Shown: in pieces, positions 8,590-15,541 of the stretch
Layout: every line of letters begins with the position of its first letter
Numbering within the stretch: position 1 is the first letter of the stretch
NCBI GenBank assembly: GCA_934254985.1
Contig: CAKQMS010000037.1
Coordinates: 1-28,190, forward strand
Length of the DNA: 28,190 bases
Source of the DNA: an uncultured Prevotella sp.
GTDB taxonomy: Bacteria > Bacteroidota > Bacteroidia > Bacteroidales > Bacteroidaceae
Direction: 5' to 3'
The notes under the pieces: model-generated
The model's database searches: none
What the model was told of the DNA's origin: nothing
Seen by the model: only the letters and a program-made list of their open reading frames with translations
Made by a program: the position numbers and the translations under genes

Positions 8590-9291
8590 ATGACTAAAAA
8601 CACCTTTATCTCTCGTCTGTTGTCTTTCCTTAGTCCGCGTCCTTGTCCTATCTGCGGATTGCGAATAGAGACAGGACCGTCGGTGATATGTGCCTCGTGC
8701 GATATGCGATTGCCTCGCACAGGCTATGCTGCCGACCCTTACGAAAATCAGATGGCTAAGCTATATTGGGGCAGAATACCTATTGAGAAGGCGGCAGCTT
8801 TTATGTTTTATCATGCTGGCGATGATGCGTGCAACATCATCTACGATATGAAATACCACGATCATCCCGACTTCTGTTTCGCTATGGGAAAGCTAATGGC
8901 GAAAGAGTTTGGTGCTGTGGGCTTCTTCGATGATATCGACATCATAATGCCTATACCGCTCGCAGCATCGCGCCAACGTTATCGTGGATATAACCAAAGC
9001 CATGAGATGGCTAAAGGGTTGAGCGATGTAACAGGACTGCCTATTACCACGAAGGCTGTAAAGAGAACTAAGTTTGAAGGAAGCCAAACTAAGCTTGGAC
9101 GACTCGAAAGACTGGAAAACATGGATGGAATATGGAAACTCTCTAATGCAGAAGAGGTGAGCGGAAAGCATGTGCTTATTGTTGACGATGTAGTGACTAC
9201 AGGCGCCACGTCTATATCATGCGCCAAAGAACTACTAAAAGCAGGAAATGTTAAGATAAGCATGCTTAGTCTTGCCTATGTGCGCCATTGA
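8590..9291 (+). CDS. ComF-family phosphoribosyltransferase-like protein
   Basis: The 233-residue protein has the ComF layout: an N-terminal double zinc-finger-like module with Cys19, Cys22, Cys34 and Cys37 (CPIC and CASC), then a type I phosphoribosyltransferase fold. The PRPP-binding loop VLIVDDVVTTGAT is at about 195-207, and the segment PIPLAASRQRYRGYNQ is a typical ComF signature. In competent bacteria ComF acts in DNA uptake. In Bacteroidales the role is unproven, and a nucleotide-salvage-like activity is also possible. It is the last gene of the prmC-recX-comF group, and no clear terminator follows it. Confidence 0.88.
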   Translation: MTKNTFISRLLSFLSPRPCPICGLRIETGPSVICASCDMRLPRTGYAADPYENQMAKLYWGRIPIEKAAAFMFYHAGDDACNIIYDMKYHDHPDFCFAMGKLMAKEFGAVGFFDDIDIIMPIPLAASRQRYRGYNQSHEMAKGLSDVTGLPITTKAVKRTKFEGSQTKLGRLERLENMDGIWKLSNAEEVSGKHVLIVDDVVTTGATSISCAKELLKAGNVKISMLSLAYVRH

Positions 9292-9330
9292 TGTTATAAA
9301 GGCGCTTATGCCATGTGTGTGCAACGATAA

Positions 9331-9344
9331 TGCAATCGTTTGCA
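9331..9344. promoter_or_regulatory. LacI-family operator-like palindrome upstream of the amylase gene
   Basis: TGCAATCGTTTGCA has perfect TGCAA/TTGCA half-sites around a central CG, the pattern bound by many LacI-family sugar regulators. Overlapping sequence to the left (TGTGCAACGAT) forms a longer imperfect inverted repeat with ATCGTTTGCACA. It lies 91 bases upstream of the amylase start codon. No regulator gene is in the window. Confidence 0.45.
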
Positions 9345-9377
9345 CAAACAAAAAGGAGAATGTTTGTTAATATAAGG

Positions 9378-9407
9378 TTGCTACTTTTATAATTATGTTT
9401 ATTTTCG
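9378..9407 (+). promoter_or_regulatory. candidate promoter of the amylase gene
   Basis: TTG at 9378-9380, 19 bases, then TATTTTCG at 9400-9407 matches TAnnTTTG at all but one base. A rival, TACTTTTA at 9382-9389 behind TTTG at 9363-9366, also has one mismatch and a shorter gap. Neither is strong. Confidence 0.27.
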
Positions 9408-9434
9408 CAACCTAAACATAAGCTCCTAATCAAA

Positions 9435-11405
9435 ATGACTAAACATCTATTACCTCTACTATTGTTCCTTGGCATATATAATAATGTATATGCACAGGGA
9501 TGGCCTGCTAATTATGGCGGTGTGATGTTGCAAGGTTTCTATTGGAACTCTTACGACGACACCAAGTGGACAAACTTGAAATCGCAAGTTAATGACTTTG
9601 CGGATAACTTCTCTTTGGTATGGTTACCACAGAGTGGCAAGTGCTTAGAAACTTCTCAAACTATGGGCTATATGCCTTACTATTATTTTAATCAGAATTC
9701 TTCGTTTGGTACAGAGGCAGAGCTTCGAGACCTTATCAAAACCTTTAAGGGTAAGGGTATTGGTATGGTGGCTGATGTCGTTATCAATCATCATAATACT
9801 TCTGGTTGGTTCTCCTTCCCTGCTGAAGTTTATAAGGGAGTAACTTATCAGTTAAAGTCTACCGATATCGTAGCAAATGACGATAAGGGAAAAACAGCCA
9901 AAGAAGCTACCAAACAGGGTGTTTCTCTTAGCAAGAACAATGATGAGGGAGAAGACTGGGGCGGTTGTCGTGACCTCGACCATAAGAGCCAGAATGTGCA
10001 GACCATTATTAAGGCATATCTGAAATATCTAAAAGACGATTTAGGTTATACAGGTTTCAGATATGATATGGTGAAAGGATTCTCTGGCTCACATGTTGCT
10101 GACTATAATAAGTCTGTAGGTATTGAATACTCTGTAGGTGAATATTGGGATAGCAACGCAAGAATACAAAGTTGGATAAATGCGACATTAAAGAATAGTG
10201 CCGCTTTCGACTTCCAATTCCGCTATAATGTTCGCGATGCTATTAATAGCAACAACTGGGCAGCTCTGAAGAGTACTAATAATCTTATGAATGATAAGAA
10301 CTGGCGCCAGTATGCTGTTACCTTCGTAGAGAACCACGATATGGAATATCGCTCTTCAAGCGAACAGCAGGACCCTATTCGTCGCGATACACTTGCTGCC
10401 AACGCTTATCTTCTTGCTATGCCTGGCACACCATGTGTTTTCTTTACCCATTGGCTGGAATATAAAGATGAGATTGGTGCTATGATTTCTGCTCGTAAGG
10501 CTGCTGGCATCACCAATATGAGCGACTATGAGGTTAAGGTCGCAACATCTGCATACTATGCTGTTAATGTTAACAAGACTCTCTATGCAGCTGTTGGTCG
10601 CTTGGATAAGATGGAAAACCCTGGCGCTGATTGGCAGAAGGTGTTGAGTGGCTATCATTATGCTTACTTCCTTAACAAGAGCTTGGAAACAGCTTTCGTT
10701 GACAAAGCTTCCGGCATACGCGATAATTCGTTCAAAGTAAAGCTTATTGCTGTTTCTAAGGATGCTTCTGCTAAGCTCGTTTATACCACTGATGGTACAG
10801 CGCCTACAGCAAAGAGCAAGCAAGTGGCTTCGGGCGATGAGATAACAATATCTTCTGATTGTGTGCTCAAGGTAGGTCTCCTTGTTGGTGGCTCTGTAAA
10901 GGGTATCATCACTCGCAATTATACCATCCAGCATGTAGAGGAAGGTTCTGATGCTTTTGAGATTCCTACTCCAGGTTATACCTATAATGCTTATTTCGTG
11001 GCTCCTGCTACATGGAAGAACGAGGTGAAGTGTTGGGCATGGACAAAGACTGCTAACTATACTGGTGGCACATGGCCAGGTGTGAAGTGCTATAAGATAG
11101 GTAAAAATGGTAAGCAGTATATATATCAATGGTGCTACTATGGTACTCTTACCACCCCTCCTGCAAGTATCATTTTTAACAACAATGGTTCTGCACAGAC
11201 AGACGACTTCACATTTGTGAATGGCGCTTATTATGATATAAAAGGCAAGACAACAGGTATCAGCACTCCACAGACTATTAAGCCTGCTGTATCAAGTAAT
11301 ATCTATAGCCTCGACGGTCGTATAGTTCGTCGCAATGCCTCTTCACTCGATGGTTTGTCAAAGGGTATCTACGTATACCAGGGCAAGAAGGTAGTAGTGA
11401 AATAA
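9435..11405 (+). CDS. secreted GH13 alpha-amylase with starch-binding and sorting-like domains
   Basis: The 656-residue extracellular or cell-surface enzyme should cleave alpha-1,4 links in starch or maltodextrin. A signal peptide covers residues 1-20 (VYA before Gln21). The GH13 barrel covers about 25-405 with DVVINHH at 114-120, the nucleophile Asp211 in GFRYDMV, the acid/base Glu236 in VGEYWD, and His301-Asp302 in VENHD. About 432-498 is a small beta domain with YTTDGTAPT, like those in chitobiase C-terminal modules. About 515-602 resembles a CBM26-type starch-binding module (YFVAPATW, WAWT, TWPG). The last 35 residues (IYSLDGRIVRR...GIYVYQGKKVVVK) resemble a type IX sorting tail. The gene stands alone between a LacI-type operator-like site and a bidirectional terminator. 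Susceptibility to maltose-type control is inferred. Confidence 0.92.
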   Translation: MTKHLLPLLLFLGIYNNVYAQGWPANYGGVMLQGFYWNSYDDTKWTNLKSQVNDFADNFSLVWLPQSGKCLETSQTMGYMPYYYFNQNSSFGTEAELRDLIKTFKGKGIGMVADVVINHHNTSGWFSFPAEVYKGVTYQLKSTDIVANDDKGKTAKEATKQGVSLSKNNDEGEDWGGCRDLDHKSQNVQTIIKAYLKYLKDDLGYTGFRYDMVKGFSGSHVADYNKSVGIEYSVGEYWDSNARIQSWINATLKNSAAFDFQFRYNVRDAINSNNWAALKSTNNLMNDKNWRQYAVTFVENHDMEYRSSSEQQDPIRRDTLAANAYLLAMPGTPCVFFTHWLEYKDEIGAMISARKAAGITNMSDYEVKVATSAYYAVNVNKTLYAAVGRLDKMENPGADWQKVLSGYHYAYFLNKSLETAFVDKASGIRDNSFKVKLIAVSKDASAKLVYTTDGTAPTAKSKQVASGDEITISSDCVLKVGLLVGGSVKGIITRNYTIQHVEEGSDAFEIPTPGYTYNAYFVAPATWKNEVKCWAWTKTANYTGGTWPGVKCYKIGKNGKQYIYQWCYYGTLTTPPASIIFNNNGSAQTDDFTFVNGAYYDIKGKTTGISTPQTIKPAVSSNIYSLDGRIVRRNASSLDGLSKGIYVYQGKKVVVK

Positions 11406-11453
11406 ACTATAGACTATCCATAGATAGCATTCTTATATATTTTAGTTAATTAA

Positions 11454-11491
11454 AGCCCCCAAAAAGGAATCGTTTATCCTTTTTGGGGGCT
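11454..11491. terminator. bidirectional terminator between amylase and the convergent secreted-protein operon
   Basis: AGCCCCCAAAAAGGA (11454-11468) pairs perfectly with TCCTTTTTGGGGGCT (11477-11491): a 15-bp stem with an 8-base loop. The gene on each side ends toward it, so it can serve both strands. Flanking T-rich sequence is modest on both sides. Confidence 0.85.
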
Positions 11492-11549
11492 ATTCTTATG
11501 CAATAATTTTAATTGCTTATGTTTTTACGGCTTATTCTATTATTGCTGC

Positions 11550-12989
11550 TTATTCTACTATTGTAACCTTACCGCCAAAGTGGCCTGTCATAGAAGCATT
11601 GCCGAGGCTGTAGATGCTGTATATATTGAAGTCGATAGAGATGTTGCCATCAGCGATGCTTGCTTTTACGTTTCCACCTATGGCGTTGGCACCATCATTC
11701 TTGCTGCCGCAGCTTGCCTGATTGTATTTCTTTCCATTATAGGTGATGCTAACCTTTGCATTATCCTCTGTTCCTGAGAATCCTTTTGTACCATCATTCA
11801 TGAATACCTCAGGCATTTCGATTATGATATCAGCATCTGCCATACCTTCGATGGTGTTGACATTCTCCTTTGAAGAGAGGTAGATAGTGTATAGACCATC
11901 CTTAAGAGTTGCTACAGCAGAGTTGAGAGCCTTACTCTCTTTATCAAGTAGACCATAGGCATTAGGAATCGAGATGTCGTAGATATCATATTCGCCATTA
12001 TAGCTTGCAGAGAAGTTTCTTGCTTCAGGACCGAAGCTTTCTACATTTACTACAACCTTATATGTGCCTTCACCAGTCTGCTTAACGCTGATGCTACCTG
12101 TTGCAGAGCCAACGTTGCCAGGAGTAAGGGTGTAGGTGGTTTCTGTTGTGTTGTCAACAAACTCAAACAAGAACTTGTCTTTGCCTGTGAGATCTATTGT
12201 TCTGCCATCGAGAGCAGAAACAGGAACCTGAATGTGAGCATAATAGAAGCATTTATTGAGTTCTCTTGCATTATCGATGTCACCGCTTGTGATGTAAAGA
12301 TCTACCAAATCATCTCCTGCAAGATAGTATGCAGAATTAACCTTCTTGGTATTACCATCAACAGTAAACGAGTTGTTGTCATCAATAGTTGGAACTCCAA
12401 ACTTACCGCTATATGCTATTTGGGTGTTCTTCTTGGTGTCTTTATTCACAAGATTAGCTTCAACGCTTATCAAGTCGTCGACAATCTCAACCTTCAAGCT
12501 TCCAGCATTGAAGCCTTCAGAAGCAAAGTCGTATGACGATACGCCTGCATATGGCTTATTGTCTTTAGCATTGATATAATAAATCTGTATCTCGTCAGCC
12601 TCTTCATCTTTGCTATATTCTGCAAGGTCTATCTCGTCGCCTACCATTACGTCAGGCAGAACTATCATGATATAATCTGTTTTGCCACTTGTTATTTCCT
12701 TATAGTCGGTAGAGATTCCCTCTTCTGGACTAATATAGACGTATGTCATGCCATACATGCTCATGGCAGTAGCAGACTTTAGGTCAACCTTTGTGTCACC
12801 ATATTTCACGAAGTCTTCGAGCGAAGGTGTTAATGGATTCTTGAAGGTTATGCCGTCTATGTCTTTGCCAACCTCGAATGTACCTACTATTTTGCCCTCT
12901 TTCACTACATACATAGTGTCTTGCTGAGCTTGGGCATACATAGCGAAGCCTACCAACATCAGCAATGAGGTTAAAAGTTTCTTTATCAT
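11550..12989 (-). CDS. secreted protein of unknown function with three tandem beta-rich domains
   Basis: I do not recognise a named family for this 479-residue product. A signal peptide ends before Gln20 or Gln22 (AMYAQAQQ). Residues 25-51 carry a motif (MYVVKEGKIVGTFEVG...ITFKNP) shared with the two genes upstream in the same operon. The rest appears to be three divergent copies of a domain of about 130 residues: roughly 65-198, 208-335 and 347-477. Each opens with an S-A patch leading to Y-hydrophobic-Y/I strands (TYVYISPEEGI, DLYITSGDI, YTIYLSSKENV). Each ends with a G-S/N-lead strand pair and a closing G-K/E strand (AYSGKF, SYNGEY, HFGGKV). No Lys/Thr-rich anchor or sorting tail is obvious. 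It is third in its operon and is followed by the bidirectional terminator. Surface or matrix binding is a guess. Confidence 0.85.
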   Translation of the reverse strand: MIKKLLTSLLMLVGFAMYAQAQQDTMYVVKEGKIVGTFEVGKDIDGITFKNPLTPSLEDFVKYGDTKVDLKSATAMSMYGMTYVYISPEEGISTDYKEITSGKTDYIMIVLPDVMVGDEIDLAEYSKDEEADEIQIYYINAKDNKPYAGVSSYDFASEGFNAGSLKVEIVDDLISVEANLVNKDTKKNTQIAYSGKFGVPTIDDNNSFTVDGNTKKVNSAYYLAGDDLVDLYITSGDIDNARELNKCFYYAHIQVPVSALDGRTIDLTGKDKFLFEFVDNTTETTYTLTPGNVGSATGSISVKQTGEGTYKVVVNVESFGPEARNFSASYNGEYDIYDISIPNAYGLLDKESKALNSAVATLKDGLYTIYLSSKENVNTIEGMADADIIIEMPEVFMNDGTKGFSGTEDNAKVSITYNGKKYNQASCGSKNDGANAIGGNVKASIADGNISIDFNIYSIYSLGNASMTGHFGGKVTIVE

Positions 12990-13045
12990 AGTCTTGTATG
13001 TTTTAATGTTGTTTGTTTGGTGTTATCACTTTCTTTCAGTAAGGC

Positions 13046-13519
13046 TTATTTCTTTACCATCTTCAATGAGCGACCACCTGCTTTAATTACATAAACTCCG
13101 TTAGGATAGCTTGCAGCATCTACATGTGCGCTACCGCCTTTAGCCTTTGCTTTGCCAATGAGCATACCGTTCTGGCTGTATACCATAACTTCGGCACCAT
13201 TAGCCAATCCGCTAACATCAAAGCCATAGCCATCAGCCTTAACGATAATCTTGCCGTCGGCTTTGCCTGTTATTGGGTTAATGCCTGTAGCATTAGCTTT
13301 AAGTTCTATCTTATCAATCTTGTTGATGTCTATAGATTCGCTTGCTCCACCAATCTTTACTATGTTGATGCTTCCTTTAGTGAGTTCTATCTTGTCGATA
13401 TCTGTCATTGCTATGACGTGAGGAGTGCCGTCGAGATATAGCACATTCACTTCGCCCTGGGCATATGTTGCTGTAGTGATGCCTGCGAAAAGAGCTATTG
13501 TCAATAATAGTTTCTTCAT
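13046..13519 (-). CDS. small secreted protein with type IX sorting-like tail
   Basis: The 157-residue product has a signal peptide (residues 1-20, TYA before Gln21). Residues 21-50 hold a short beta motif (VNVLYLDGTPHVIAMTDIDKIEL), repeated loosely at about 51-75 (INIVKIGGASESIDINKIDKIEL). The C-terminal 70 residues resemble the type IX secretion sorting domain: VMVYSQNGMLIGKA, then PNGVYVIKAGGRSLKMVKK at the end. Between the parts is only a short linker, so the protein is almost entirely a motif plus a sorting-like tail. It is the middle gene of a three-gene set, 26 bases after the gene upstream. Function unknown; it could be an adaptor, a surface peptide or a remnant of a larger protein. 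Confidence 0.82.
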   Translation of the reverse strand: MKKLLLTIALFAGITTATYAQGEVNVLYLDGTPHVIAMTDIDKIELTKGSINIVKIGGASESIDINKIDKIELKANATGINPITGKADGKIIVKADGYGFDVSGLANGAEVMVYSQNGMLIGKAKAKGGSAHVDAASYPNGVYVIKAGGRSLKMVKK

Positions 13520-13545
13520 AGTCGTATTTTAGTTTGAATGTTGTC

Positions 13546-14883
13546 TTATTTAGTTTTCAATTCTACCATCTTTATAGTTTTTCCTTTTGCCTTCTCAGCC
13601 TCAGGAGCATCCTCTTTAGGGAAAGTATCTGTTGTGATATCCCACTCAGAGTTTGTTAGATGGCTATGGAATGAAAGACGAGTTACGGTAGTTCCGTTGT
13701 CGTCGGTACAACTGATAAGCAGAGTATACCAATCGCGAGCCAATCGGTCTTTCTTGAAAGTGAAAGTGCCTTCTTTGTTTACCTCTGCCTTGATGTCTGT
13801 AGCATCGCCCTCGGTAGCTATCTGTGTGAGAGACTTGTCACGGTTAAGCTCGTTAGACACTTCGTTTTCGGTCATAAGTCTAACATGAGCAGCTGTAACA
13901 TTCTTAGGAATAATCTCAAAGCTTACGCTAAGATTACCTTCGCTGATCTCCTTGTCGAAGATTTCGACCTTTGGACAATTGTCTGTTTGTGGAATGATAT
14001 GCTCTGTAGAACTTGCCTTTACCCAGTCGCCATAAGCATCTACGCCAAGCACATTCATCATATAGTCGTCTTCGCCATCAAGTTCCCATGCCATCTGGCT
14101 CTTGAATTCCTCCCATTGAGCTACTGTCATAGGAGTACCGAGAGTGAACATCATAAATTCGTAGCCATAGATGTTCACATACTGCTCAAACTCGCTCTTC
14201 TTAGTGAGCAAGGTATACATAGTCTTGATGCTGTTGCCAGGAGTAATCTCGTAGGTAGCCTTGTTGTCATCATTTAAGCCTAAATAATCTACAGCCAAAG
14301 ATTCTGTACTCTCGCCTGGAGCCTTAGTAGTCATCTTTGTTATCGATATTTCATCTCCGTATGTAGCTCCGTTAGTAGCATCAACATTAGTGATGTTTAT
14401 CGTAGCCACATAGTATTCCTGTCCACCAGGAATGAAGAAGCTGTTGTTGCTACCATCGCTCTCACCATCTTTCACGGTATAAGTTCTTGAACCTTGACCG
14501 ATATAGCCAGTTTGAGTAATCAACATGTCAATTGCTTCTGCCAAAGTTTCTTCGTCTACATTATCGATATCTGTATTGTAGTATTTTCTCAATACCTGGT
14601 TTAAGTATTGTTTTTGATAGAAACCATGACCGTAGTATTGGTCTTTTTCGGCTGTGGTAACATTATATTTAATGTAGTTCTTACCAGTTTCCACAGCTTT
14701 AAGCTCCACGCTCTTTGTTTTAGCAAGGTCTGTAGGACGCTTGAAGGTGATGTAGGTGTCTTCTCCCAAAGGATATTTAGCCACTACATGTTCACCTTTC
14801 ATTAAGTACACGTTCTCTTGCGCTTGCATGCCCAGGGTCATGCCTCCGAGCAACAGTACTAGCGATAGAATCTTTTTCTTCAT
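13546..14883 (-). CDS. secreted protein of unknown function, first gene of a three-gene set
   Basis: The 445-residue product begins with a signal peptide (GMQA before Gln22). Residues 24-50 (VYLMKGEHVVAKYPLGEDTYITFKRP) match the N-terminal motif of the two genes downstream. The rest is beta-rich with a helical insert near 90-120 (NQVLRKYYNTDIDNVDEETL), possible fibronectin-like strands (KSVELKAVETGKNYIKYNV; EYYVATINITNV) and a C-terminal part with ISEGNLSVSFEIIPKNV and a charged end. No catalytic motif is seen. A perfect TTTG-N20-TACATTTG promoter lies directly upstream (14928-14959). The 157- and 479-residue secreted genes follow at 26 and 56 bases. Function cannot be stated. Confidence 0.85.
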   Translation of the reverse strand: MKKKILSLVLLLGGMTLGMQAQENVYLMKGEHVVAKYPLGEDTYITFKRPTDLAKTKSVELKAVETGKNYIKYNVTTAEKDQYYGHGFYQKQYLNQVLRKYYNTDIDNVDEETLAEAIDMLITQTGYIGQGSRTYTVKDGESDGSNNSFFIPGGQEYYVATINITNVDATNGATYGDEISITKMTTKAPGESTESLAVDYLGLNDDNKATYEITPGNSIKTMYTLLTKKSEFEQYVNIYGYEFMMFTLGTPMTVAQWEEFKSQMAWELDGEDDYMMNVLGVDAYGDWVKASSTEHIIPQTDNCPKVEIFDKEISEGNLSVSFEIIPKNVTAAHVRLMTENEVSNELNRDKSLTQIATEGDATDIKAEVNKEGTFTFKKDRLARDWYTLLISCTDDNGTTVTRLSFHSHLTNSEWDITTDTFPKEDAPEAEKAKGKTIKMVELKTK

Positions 14884-14927
14884 ATGCTCTTGGTTTTTAT
14901 TATGTTGTAATTTCTAATAGTTGCATG

Positions 14928-14959
14928 CAAATGTAATACTTTGTTAACATTTAAACAAA
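14928..14959 (-). promoter_or_regulatory. promoter of the three-gene secreted-protein operon
   Basis: On the minus strand TTTG (14959-14956), 20 bases, then TACATTTG (14935-14928) is a full match to the Bacteroides consensus with the same spacing as the tRNA promoter. Transcription would start near 14921, about 38 bases before the start codon at 14883. Confidence 0.75.
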
Positions 14960-15018
14960 TATTTGCTAATAATATTTAAGAATTATAAGTTTTTTAGTTA
15001 CGATATGATACCATTAAG

Positions 15019-15525
15019 CTATTTGAGCTGTTTAAGTCTCTCGGCAAGCGTCTCTGCCTTTACAGTACGAAGCATCACTTTGCCATTAGGGTCTATGAGG
15101 TACATAGCAGGAATCCACTTGATGTTGAAAAGTTTGTAGGTCGTGCACTCTCTCATCTTCTTTAGTTCAGAAAATTCTATTCCCTCCATCTTGTTGTTGG
15201 CGACGTATTTCTGCCACGCCTCCTTGTTGGTATCATAAGAGATATGTACGAAGACAATGCTATCTGAGCTATATGCATTAGCAAGTTCATTCATCGCTGG
15301 CATATCTTTACGGCAATCAGGGCACCATGAAGCCCAGAAATGCAATACCACATATCTGCCGCGCATAGACTTCAGGCTTATGTTGTTGATGCTGTCGAGC
15401 ATCACGTCGGGTACCTCTGTGCCTATAGTTAGCATTTCTTTGGTGTATACCGAGTCGAGGTCTTCGGCTTTCGATGATGTTGCCATTGTGGCAAGCATCA
15501 ATAGTAGCATTATAAGCTTTTTCAT
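15019..15525 (-). CDS. secreted TlpA-like thioredoxin-fold protein
   Basis: The 168-residue protein has an N-terminal signal peptide (about 1-20, SSKA before Glu21), so it should act in the periplasm or on the envelope. The thioredoxin fold is of the TlpA/AhpC type: FWASWCPDCRKDMP carries the redox pair Cys68 and Cys71 with a CPDC active site, and WIPAMYLIDPNGKV supplies the cis-proline (Pro139) before the fourth strand. An extra Cys127 lies in the variable region. The gene starts 16 bases after the ABC exporter gene ends, so the two are probably co-transcribed. It could reduce disulfides or cytochrome apoproteins; the partner cannot be told from sequence. Confidence 0.9.
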   Translation of the reverse strand: MKKLIMLLLMLATMATSSKAEDLDSVYTKEMLTIGTEVPDVMLDSINNISLKSMRGRYVVLHFWASWCPDCRKDMPAMNELANAYSSDSIVFVHISYDTNKEAWQKYVANNKMEGIEFSELKKMRECTTYKLFNIKWIPAMYLIDPNGKVMLRTVKAETLAERLKQLK

Positions 15526-15541
15526 TGTTTTATGTGTTTTG

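Noticed and set aside
9373..9415. Inverted repeat GGTTGC...GCAACC around the candidate amylase promoter, as an invertible promoter
   Set aside because: The arms are only about 9 bp with one mismatch and a 25-base spacer, far smaller than known Bacteroidales invertible promoters, and no recombinase gene is near.
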